In this document: piece by piece, positions 42,901 through 51,420 of the stretch
How the letters are laid out: the number at the start of each line of letters is the position of its first letter
How positions within the stretch are numbered: the first letter of the stretch is position 1
Origin: Fragum whitleyi
Lineage: Eukaryota; Mollusca; Bivalvia; Cardiida; Cardiidae
Reading direction: 5' to 3'
NCBI GenBank assembly: GCA_948146395.1
Contig: OX411555.1
Location: forward strand, 45,332,065 to 45,396,064
DNA: 64,000 bases
Notes under the pieces: model-generated
What the model saw: only the letters and a program-made list of their open reading frames with translations
What the model was told of the DNA's origin: nothing
Database searches by the model: none
Translations under genes and position numbers: made by a program

Positions 42901-45747
42901 TGTAGAGGTCCCGGGTTCGAATCCAATGGTAGTCGAATATTTTAATTTTTTATCTGGCCAGGTAGGAATTTTTTTTACCTGACTGGGATGAAAAATCTTT
43001 CGTTTGGCTGTAATGAGAAATTTTTAAGCTTGGTTAGGAAGAAATTCTTTCATCTGACCATGTAGAATTTTTTTTTACCTGACTGGGGTGAGAAATTTTT
43101 CGTTTGGCTGTAATGAGAAATTCTTCAGCTTGGTTAGGAAGAAATTCTTTCATCTGACCAGGTAGGAATTTTTATTTACCTGACTGGGATGAAAAATCTT
43201 TCGTTAGGCTGTAATGAGAAATTTTTCAGCTTGGTTAGGAAGAAATTTTTTCAACTGGTTTAGCCGCGATGTGTATAAGGGGTTTTTGTACTGCCTTGTC
43301 GTACAAGTTAGCCTCAATTGCGACGTGGTAGAGCACTCGCTTTTGGATGTAGAGGTCCCGGGTTCGAATCCCATTGGAGTCGAATATTTTAATTTTTTCA
43401 TCTGGCCACGAAGGACATTTTATTTTACCTGACTGGGGTTAGAAATTTTTCGTTTGGCTGTAATGAGAAATTTTTCAGCTTGGTTAGGAAGAATTTCTTT
43501 CATCTGACCAGGAAGGACTTTTTTTTTAACCTGACTGGGGTGAGAATCTTTTCGTTTGGCTGTAATGAGAAATTTTTCAGCTTGGTTAGGATGAAATTCT
43601 TTCATCTGACCAGGTAGAATTTTTTTTTTACCTGACCCGGGTGAGAAATTTTTCGTTTGGCTGTAATGAGAAATTTTTCAGCTTGGTTAGGAAGAAATTC
43701 TTTCATCTGACAAGGTAGGATTTTTTTTTTACCTGACCCGGGTGAGACATTTTTCGTTTGGCTGTAATGAGAAATTTTTCAGCTTGGTTAGGAAGAAATT
43801 CTTTCATCTGACCAGGTAGGATTTTTTTTTACCTGACTGGGATGAAAAATCGTTCGTTTGGCTGTAATGAGAAATTTTTCAGCTTGGTTAGGAAGAAATT
43901 CTTTCATCTGACAAGGTAGGAAATTTTTTTTCTGACTGGGATGAAAAATCTTTTGTTTGGCTGTAATGAGAAATTTTTCAGCTTGGTTAGGAAGAAATTT
44001 TTTTCAACTGGTGTAGCCGCGATGTGTTTAAGGGGTGTCTGTACTGCCTTGTCGTACAAGTTAGCCTCAATAGCGACGTGGTAGAGCACTCGCTTTGGGA
44101 TGTAGAGGTCCCGGGTTCGAATCCCATTGGAGCCAAATATTTTAATTTTTCATCTGACCAGGTAGGAATTCTTTTTTACCTGACTGGGGTGAGAAATTTT
44201 TCGTTTGGCTGTAATGAGAAAATTTTTTAGCTTGGTTAGGAAGAAATATTTTCATCTGACCAGGTAGGAATTTTGTTACCTGACCCGGGTGAGAAATTTT
44301 TCGTTTGGCTGTAATGAGAAATTTTTCATCTTGGTTAGGAAGAAATTCTTTCATCTGAACAGGTAGGAATTTTTCTTTACCTGACCCGGGCGAGAAATTT
44401 TTCGTTTGGCTGTAATGAGAATTTTTTCAGCTTGGTTAGGAAGAAATTCTTTCATCTGACTAGGTAGGATTTTTTTTTTACCTGACCCGGGTGAGAAATT
44501 TTTCGTTTGGCTGTAATGAGAAATTTTTCAGCTTGGTTAGGAAGAAATTCTTTCATCTGACCAGGTAGGTTTTTTTTACCTGACTGGGATGAAAAAAAGT
44601 TCGTTTGGCTGTAATGAGAAATTTTTCAGCTTGGTTAGGAAGAATTTTTTTCAACTGGTGAAGCCGCAATGTGTATAAGGGGTGTTTGTACTGCCTTGTC
44701 GTACAAGTTAGCAGCAATAGCGACGTTGTAGAGCACTCGCTTTGGGATGTAGAGGTGCCGGGTTCGAATTCCATTGGAGTCGAATATTTCAATTTTTCAT
44801 CTGGCCAGGTAGGAAATTTTTTTACCTGACTGGGGTGAGAAATTTTTCGTTTGGCTGTAATGAGAAATTTTTCAGCTTGGTTAGGAAGAAATTCTTTCAT
44901 CTGACCAGGTATGATTTTTTTTTTAACCTGACCCGTGTGAGAAATTTTTCTTTTGGCTGTAATGAGAAATTTTCAGCTTGGTTAGGAAGAAATATTTTCA
45001 TTTGACCAGGAAAGTTTTTTTTTTACCTGACTGAGTTGAGAAATTTTTCGTTTGGCTGTAATGAGAAATTTTTCAGCTTGGTTATGAAAAGATTTTTTCA
45101 ACTGGTGTAGCCGCGATGTGTATAAGGGGTGTTTGTACTACCTTGTCGTACAGGTAAGCCTCAATAGAGACGTGGTAGAGCACTCGCTTTGGGATGTAGA
45201 GGTCCCGGGTTCGAATCCCATTGGAGTCGAATATTTTAATTTTTCATCTGGCCAGGAAGGATTTTTTTTACCTGACCCGAGTGAGAAATTTTTCGTTTGG
45301 CTGTAATGAGAAATTTTTCATCTTGGTTAGGAAGAAATTCTTTCATCTGACCAGGTATGATTTTTTTTTTAACCTGACCCGGGTGAGAAATTTTTCTTTT
45401 GGCTGTAATGAGAATTTTTTCAGCTTGGTTAGGAAGAAATTCTTTCATCTGACCAGGTAGGAACTTTTTTTTACCTGAGTGGTATGAAAAATCTTTCGTT
45501 TGGCTGTAATGAGAAATTTTTCAGCTTGGTTAGGAAGAAATTCTTTCATCTGACCAGGTAGGAAATGTTTTTTATCTGACCCGGGTGAGAAAATATTCGG
45601 TTGGCTGTAATGAGAAATTTTTCTGCTTGGTTAGGAAGAAATTCTTTCATCTGACCAGGTAGGAATTTTTTTTACCTGACTGGGATGAAAAATCTTTCGT
45701 TTGGCTGTAATGAGAAATTTTTCCGCTTGGCTAGGAAGAATATGTTT

Positions 45748-45823
45748 CAACTGGTGTAGCCGCGATGTCTATTTGGGGTGTTTGTACTGCCTTGTCGTAC
45801 AAGTTAGCCTCAATAGCGACGTG
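45748..45823 (+). repeat. tRNA-like module split by the Ngaro-like element, left half
   Basis: Runs from CAACTGGTGTAG to AGCGACGTG and is broken inside the A-box/D-arm region. The right half resumes at 51801 with GTAGAGCACTCGC and ends near 51867. The halves rejoin exactly with no duplicated or missing base. Confidence 0.9.
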
Positions 45824-45828
45824 TGCCC

Positions 45829-45851
45829 GGTTTTGCGTGACAGGCAAAACC
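45829..45851. other. Terminal hairpin at the left end of the Ngaro-like element
   Basis: GGTTTTGC, a 7-base loop, then GCAAAACC: a perfect 8-bp stem beginning five bases inside the element. A TATA-like ATTTATAAGG follows at 45911-45920. A structural role at the recombination end or RNA 5' end is inference. Confidence 0.7.
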
Positions 45852-45910
45852 AGGTAATTGGTCATAACAAGAATTTCATTGGTTAATAATTATGTATTCA
45901 TCCGCGGGTC

Positions 45911-45920
45911 ATTTATAAGG
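45911..45920 (+). promoter_or_regulatory. Possible TATA element of the Ngaro-like element
   Basis: ATTTATAAGG lies about 90 bp inside the left end, with a GC-richer sequence downstream. It is a motif match only. A second TATATAAA is at 51740-51747 near the right end. Confidence 0.35.
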
Positions 45921-46058
45921 CTTTTGCGCACGAGTTTTTGCACAGTTTGTTAGAACAAGTCAGACCACGAGCGTGCACTCAGTGATAGGAATTAAAAAAA
46001 ATAAGATTGATAGTTTTCACTGTGGCTACAATCATTGATATATATTTGATTATGGATG

Positions 46059-46203
46059 GTTATTTCTTCACTTAAGAGAGCTTGGACTATTTTTCCGTTT
46101 GCTTGGGACTACGGTAGACGAGGCCGCAGGGTTTCAGTTTTCACTGAGTTAAATCTCTTGCAATGTAGTAGATTATAATTTCTTTTTTTTACGGTAATTA
46201 CAG
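46059..46203 (+). other. Possible intron in the Ngaro-like 5' region
   Basis: A pyrimidine-rich stretch ending ATTACAG at 46203 resembles a 3' splice site. A GT at 46059 follows a short ATG-initiated exon at 46052-46058, and splicing there would put that ATG in phase with the Gag-like frame. Motif-level evidence only; the donor context is weak. Confidence 0.3.
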
Positions 46204-47421
46204 TGGGAGAGAGAAAGTCTGCAAGAGAAAAGACAGTCGTGAATTACAAACTATTAAATGATGGGGTTTCCGAAATGTTTTCCCCCGTGGGTAGCCCCTC
46301 CAAGTTAGAGGGTACCAATTTTGGTGAAAGCAGGGTACCAGCTCCACCGACAACTTCCGCTTCCAGTTTTTCGGCAACAGACACGGAACGTATCGACGAA
46401 GCAGCGTATCGGGACGTTTTGGAACGGGAGCGAGGTGATTACAGTGGTAGAGACTGTGAGGATCGAGAGGTTGGCTTTCGTTGGACGAGAGAGGAATCCC
46501 TATTTCGTAATCGGGCGGAGAAAGAAGAGGCTGCTTATCAAGAAGAGAAGTTCAAACTCCAACAACGTTTGGTTCACATTAAAAGAGAGCAAGAATTAAG
46601 ACAGTTGCGGGAGCAAGTACGACTGGCGGAATCGGAGATAAGTACTAGGCCAAGCAATTTGAAACAAGGTAATCCATTAGTTACAATAGACACTTTACGT
46701 AAAGATCATGGGTTAACAGAAAAAGTCAGTAAAGAGCTTAAAAAACTTGGGTTATTTGATTTGGACAGTGAAAATGACATTAACTCTGAGGCTGATATTC
46801 CCACAAGACGTCAGGAGTTGACCAATAAACAAAACAATGCCAAATCTGGAATTTGTGCTAAATCAAATGAGAATGTTGTCAATCCACAAAAATATCCCCA
46901 AGCTCATTTGAGGTTTGAATTTGTCAATAAAGCAATAGAGTTTCATCAATTGTCATTAAATATGTTTACAGCAGGGGAAATGGAAATTATCTCTCAAGCA
47001 GATTTGTCAAGTAGAGAGAGGCAAGGTCGTACAGAATTATTGAAACGATTAATGTACCTAAATAATGCTTATGAATTTCCGGTTCTGAAGTCGTTATATG
47101 CTGCTATTTTGATGGAAATAGAGTTAGGTTATCGCAACTGGGGTGATGACTTTACTTACATAGAAAATGCAGTTTTGGCTTCTACTGCTCAAAAGTTCAA
47201 GCCAAGGTCTGATTTTTCGAATGGAAGTACTGCCCCCAGAAAGAAATTGGTTCTGCTCAAGATACCAAAGAAACAAATGTCAATACAAGGACTCTCATAT
47301 CATGCAAATCAAGGGCAAGAATAAATGGGCTAAACACATATGCGCAATATGTTGGATGAAAGATAAAAAAGAATTACAGCATCCGGAATGTTCTTCTGTC
47401 TGTCCGCATGCCACTGCTTGA
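46203..47421 (+). pseudogene. gag: Gag-like ORF of the Ngaro-like element, frameshifted
   Basis: The main frame is open to 47324. It begins with a basic stretch (Lys-Ser-Ala-Arg-Glu-Lys), has a Glu/Arg-rich helix around 46480-46640, and a globular part with a conserved-looking Tyr-Arg-Asn-Trp segment. The C-terminal cysteine/histidine region (Trp-Phe-Cys, later His-Ile-Cys-Ala-Ile-Cys-Trp, ending Cys-Pro-His) is read in the next frame at about 47240-47421, so a 1-bp indel lies near 47232-47250. No ATG marks the start: 46203 is a GTG and the first in-frame ATG is 46275. The sequence just upstream looks like a 3' splice site. The Gag-like role is inferred from position and the Cys/His motif. 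Confidence 0.7.
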
Positions 47422-47501
47422 CATGATTATCATCTTTTCTCAGAGCATAATGCTTCTGCAGATATTTTCCTTCCAAAATTTTGTAAATTCCGAAGGCAAA
47501 T

Positions 47502-49397
47502 GTGACTTTGTCATCTTCACAGGCAGTTGGTTACAATAATTACACAGATAATAGAAAGTATCATTGTAATTTAAGTCAAAAGGAGGCCCCGAAATTTACT
47601 CCTTACAAAATAAATAATACATCAGATTTATTCTTTAATTCAAATTGCAATGTAGTTGAGCACATAGTTTGTAAACAAAAGAATTGTGTTTTATGTAAAG
47701 ATTTGAAACCAGGAATGGTGTTGGATTCCTTAGATGCTTTGCGATTACATAATTTAGTAAAATCATCTGGAAAATACAATTTCGAAAAATGCCGGATTCC
47801 TGTAAATTTCAAATTTGATGTGGAATTTATGGAAAGGATGTTAAACGGTTATAAGGATTTACAAGTTCTAGACTTATTGAAGTATGGATTTCCAATTGGA
47901 ATTTCGGATGATTGTAGGGTTAAACGTGATTTCTTCGTTTCAAACCTTCATTGTAAAAATCATAAAGGGGCATTAGATTTTCCAGATGATATACAAAAAT
48001 ATTTAGTTAAGGAGGCTTCATATGGGGCAATAATGGGCCCATTTCCTAAAAATCCATTTACAGACGGTTTAAAATTATCCCCGCTGAAATCTGTTCCTAA
48101 GTCTGATCCTAATGAGAGAAGAGTCATTTTAGATTTAAGCTTCCCTAAAAATGGAAATAGTGTAAATAATCATGTTTCAAAAGATATATATCTAGGTGAT
48201 GCAGTTGATTTAGTTTTCCCTAAAATCGAAGATTTTGCTACTTTGATAAGAAAGAAAGGTCAAGGTTGTCACATGTATAAACTTGATCTGAAGCGAGCTT
48301 ACAGACAAATCAGTATTTGCCCTTCAGATTATAATTTAGTTGGTTTTAGTTGGAAAAATCATATTTATACAGATCGCGTCCTACCCATGGGTTTACGGTC
48401 GTCTGCCCAAATCTGTCAGAGGGTAACTAATGCCTTTTCCTTCATGCTTTTTCAATTAGGGATTGTCATTTTGAATTATTTAGATGATTTTGGAGGAGTA
48501 GAAAATCCGAACATTGCCATGTTCATTTTTAATCTGGTTCGGGAGATATTCAAGTTAAGTGGTTTAGAAGAAGCTGTCGAAAAAGCCTGTTATCCTTCTA
48601 CATCAATGGTCTTTCTGGGCGTTTTATTTGACAGCATTAAAATGACTATGTCAATTCCGCCTGAAAAACTGCAGGACTTGGAAGAACTTATTAAATCTTG
48701 GAATAAGAAGGAATATGCTACTCTCAAAGAAATTCAGCACATGTGTCAAATCCAGTAGAATTTTAATTAACATGATTCTAAATTGGTTCAGAGAATGCTA
48801 TGCTATAGATGCCTCAGAAAATTATTTCTTAATACCAGAGGATGTAAGGAAGGATATTCTTTGGTGGGAATTCTGTATGCCTAGTTTGAATGGAATATCT
48901 CTCATAGATCATGGTGAGTGGTTAGAGCCGGACCATGTGTTCAGTTCAGATAGTTGTCTTTCAGGGTGCGGGGGGATTTGTGACAATAAATTTTTTCACG
49001 CAAAATTTCCAGATTTTATCCTTCAGCAGAACTTGCATATCAGTGCTTTGGAGTTGTTGTCAGTGGTAGTTGGTCTTCATTTATGGGCTAAAATTTTAAA
49101 GGGCAAAAAAATACAAATTTTTGCGACAACAAAGCAGCTTGTATTGTTATAAATTCAGGTAAAGCAAGATGTCCGTTCTTACAGAGTTGTTTGAGAGAAA
49201 TTTGTTATTTGGCTTCAGTTTTTGACTTTCAATTAAGGGCTTGTTTTCTGGAAGGAATAAATAATAGGATATCAGATAGTTTAAGTAGATGGCATTTGCA
49301 TGAGAAATTTGTAAGTAATTTTTATTCTTATTTTTCTCCTGAGGTTAATTTAATTGATTGTTTGGTCAGTGAAGATGATTTCAGATTTTCACATTAG
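47502..49397 (+). pseudogene. Reverse transcriptase-RNase H of the Ngaro-like element, two frameshifts
   Basis: Segment 1 (47502-48758) holds the RT: first catalytic Asp at residue 262 (Leu-Asp-Leu-Lys-Arg-Ala-Tyr-Arg), Met-Gly-Leu-Arg-Ser-Ser-Ala palm motif, and Y326-L-D-D. The frame then changes near 48720-48760 into 48715-49152, which carries the RNase H start (Ser-Asp-Ser, Gly-Cys-Gly-Gly). It changes again near 49105-49121 into a frame with the Asp-Asn-Lys-Ala block. That frame runs to 49397 and ends the RNase H with Ile-Ser-Asp-Ser-Leu-Ser-Arg. The motif set is that of DIRS-order elements rather than the gypsy type used by the LTR copies. The true start is unclear: 47502 is GTG. Confidence 0.86.
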
Positions 49398-50391
49398 TGG
49401 TAGAATACTATTATTTTCACACTTGCTTTCAGATAATTTGAAGCTTTTAAAGAAGCAAATGAAGAAATCAACCAGATCAGCCTTTGCTGAGAGTACCCAT
49501 TCCAATTTATTAGTACAATGGACATCCTTTATGTTATTTTGTTTTCATTTTGAAGTCCCCTATCTTCCTACTACTTCTCATATTTTATCATTATATGCAC
49601 AATTTCTCTCCAGATCCTTCAAATCAATTGACAGTATAAGAAATTATATTTCAGGGGTGAAAGTTTTACATGCAATTGTAGGAGCCGATACCTCAGCTTT
49701 TTCTGAGTACTCTCTTTCGCTCACTTTGAGAGGGTTATCGCGTGATAAACCTCATAGGGTTCAAAGAGCAGAACCGATTTCGATTGATATTTTGCATAGG
49801 ATTCATGATATTATGGATTTTTCAGAATTTGACGATAGAGTATATTGGTGTTTATTTTTATTTGCCTTTTTCTTAGCAGCTAGACAGTCTAATTTGGTTC
49901 CAAATTCTCCAAAGGATATAATTAATGGGAAATTTATTCGAAGAAGAGATGTTGAAGATCATGATCAATTTCTGCTTGTAAATTTTGGATGGTCAAAAAC
50001 CATTCAGTTCGGTGAAAGGATTTTGAAGAGTCCATTGATATCTTTAAAAGACAAATCCATTTGTCCAGTTGATGCATATAGACAAATTTCTTCTGTCTCT
50101 AGTAGAGGTGATAATGATATCATTTTTTCTTTGGATAACAAAAAACCAATTACTTATAGAATGTTTCAAAATAAACTTAGATCTTGTATAGAGAGGTTGG
50201 GTATGGATGCTTCTAAGTTTTCCACTCATTCTTTTAGAAGAGGATTTGCTACGCTGGCTTTCCAGTCTAAATTACCTGCAGAGCATATACAACTTTTAGG
50301 AGACTGGAAATCAGAAGCCTATAAATCATACTTAGAATTAACATGGAATGATAAATTATCAATTCTTCGTGGTATGTTTGATGTTAATTAA
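49354..50391 (+). CDS. Tyrosine recombinase of the Ngaro-like element
   Basis: 345 codons open without interruption. The start shown is a TTG overlapping the RNase H end by 44 bp; an in-frame ATG lies 7 codons further. The catalytic pattern is complete: R177 (Ala-Ala-Arg-Gln-Ser-Asn), H292-x-x-R295 (His-Ser-Phe-Arg-Arg-Gly), W318 in Gly-Asp-Trp replacing the second His, and Y326 as likely nucleophile (Y323 is the alternative). An N-terminal core-binding region (residues ~35-125) precedes the catalytic domain. It would join the circular or linear cDNA to the target without a staggered cut, which fits the clean junctions. Overlap of this ORF with RT/RNase H is usual in the order. It is the best-preserved gene of the element. 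Confidence 0.9.
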   Translation: MIVWSVKMISDFHISGRILLFSHLLSDNLKLLKKQMKKSTRSAFAESTHSNLLVQWTSFMLFCFHFEVPYLPTTSHILSLYAQFLSRSFKSIDSIRNYISGVKVLHAIVGADTSAFSEYSLSLTLRGLSRDKPHRVQRAEPISIDILHRIHDIMDFSEFDDRVYWCLFLFAFFLAARQSNLVPNSPKDIINGKFIRRRDVEDHDQFLLVNFGWSKTIQFGERILKSPLISLKDKSICPVDAYRQISSVSSRGDNDIIFSLDNKKPITYRMFQNKLRSCIERLGMDASKFSTHSFRRGFATLAFQSKLPAEHIQLLGDWKSEAYKSYLELTWNDKLSILRGMFDVN

Positions 50392-50542
50392 GCTACGATA
50401 GGATATACTTTTTATAATTCAGCGTAAGATTGAAATTAAATTATTTTTTTTTTTTGATTTATATATGAATTTGAAATGTAGAAATTTTTATACTTAGGGT
50501 TTGATCAATTCTTTTTCAGACAAATCAATCAGAGTGAATATC

Positions 50543-51039
50543 ATCTCTGATTCCATAGCCAAAATGTGGATGGTATAAATTTCACTACTGTTATTCCGTT
50601 CCCTGGTATTAACATTTCACGTTTGGCCAGCAGGATTGAAAGAAATCCAAATTTAGTGCAAAAGGACTTTCTAATTTTACATGTTGGAACTAATGATATT
50701 ACTAGTTTGACATCACAAGAGATTATAGCTTCATACACAAACTTGATTTGCATCATTAAACGTTTATCAAACTGTAAAATTATTGTCTCGAGTATTTTGC
50801 CGAGGCCATTAGCTCATGATAAATTTGGATTAAGAGTAAAGGAGGTCAATTTAGGTCTCAATTCAATGTGCCGTACTAATGGTTTGCAATTTTTGCGATC
50901 GTATAAATCCTTTTTTAAATGTGGTAAGCCACTAAGAAATTTGTTTGCTGTTAGAGATGGGGGGCTTCATTTGAATTCTGAGGGAACAAGGAAACTTAGA
51001 ATGTGTTTCATCAATACTGTTGCACACTTATTGAAATAA
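50543..51039 (+). pseudogene. SGNH/GDSL-type hydrolase domain of the Ngaro-like element
   Basis: The frame 50566-51039 (157 codons) has the SGNH block III H-V-G-T-N-D (Gly41, Asn43) and block V with D131 and H135 (Asp-Gly-Gly-Leu-His-Leu-Asn). The nucleophile block (Ser-Asp-Ser-Ile) sits just upstream at 50546-50554 in another frame, so a 1-2 bp indel near 50560 separates it. A TTCTTTTTCAG sequence ends at about 50520 and resembles a 3' splice site, so the ORF may belong to a spliced message. Hydrolases of this family have been reported in some animal Ngaro and CR1 elements. The substrate is unknown. Confidence 0.75.
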
Positions 51040-51090
51040 ATAAGGTAGATTATTATGACAAAGCTTACAGGTTTTGATTAAGGGTGGGCC

Positions 51091-51420
51091 CCTTCTTAAA
51101 GGAGGTATCCACTCCTTTGGAGGTTTGTTCCTGTTGACAGTGGCATTTGACGTTGTCCATGGATCAGGTTGGGAATTTTCAACATTAAATATGGAACTCT
51201 TCTTAAAGGAAGAAATTTGACTTCTTTAGAGATTATATCCTGTTGATGGTTGTATTTCAAATCATCCTTGGATAGGGGAGAGGGGTGGAATTTAAATTTC
51301 AATTAATAATCTATCTTATTTGTTTGTTTGTTCTGAGAATTGTAATCTTCTTGATGAAGGTATTTCACTTCATCGGAGAATGATCCTTCATTAATGGTAG
51401 CACTTGATACTATTTGGAGG
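51091..51420 (+). repeat. Three diverged hairpin repeats in the Ngaro-like 3' region
   Basis: Units start CTTCTT at 51092, 51199 and 51347. Each has a 7-bp stem: AAAGGAG/CTCCTTT (51098-51104 with 51112-51118), AAGGAAG/CTTCTTT with one G-T pair (51206-51212 with 51221-51227), and GATGAAG/CTTCATC (51353-51359 with 51368-51374). Loops are 7-8 bases, followed by a related GGAG...TCCT tail. The stem sequences differ but pairing is kept, which suggests selection on RNA structure. Confidence 0.78.

Larger units (their letters stand above)
34043..45665. repeat. Segmental duplication partner of 5428-17045 (28.6-kb offset)
   Basis: Copy 5 plus its right-hand satellite corresponds to copy 2 plus its right-hand satellite at an almost constant offset. 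The satellite part is diagnostic because its private module variants occur in the same order (truncated module, 1.13-kb higher-order pair, TTTTGGA module, GAAGCCGCAATG module). The left limit is uncertain, because all element copies are alike. The right limit lies within a monomer. Confidence 0.88.
39915..45823. repeat. Satellite block 2, near-copy of the start of block 1
   Basis: Same monomers and modules as 11300-17045 in the same order, offset 28,614-28,620 bp. tRNA-like modules: truncated 40092-40200; full 40537-40675, 40883-41021, 41325-41463, 41670-41808, 42016-42154, 42458-42596, 42805-42943, 43252-43390, 44005-44143, 44652-44790, 45099-45238; and the left half of a split module 45748-45823. 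Differences from block 1 are scattered single bases and T-run lengths. After about 45665 the match ends and the sequence resembles the monomers near 52020 instead. Confidence 0.94.

Noticed and set aside
49354..50391. Prophage or bacterial integrase
   Set aside because: It lies directly after DIRS-order RT/RNase H in a eukaryotic element and has Trp in the second His position, as in that family.
51096..51302. Minus-strand ORF over the hairpin repeats
   Set aside because: No family resemblance, and it coincides with a structured non-coding repeat region.
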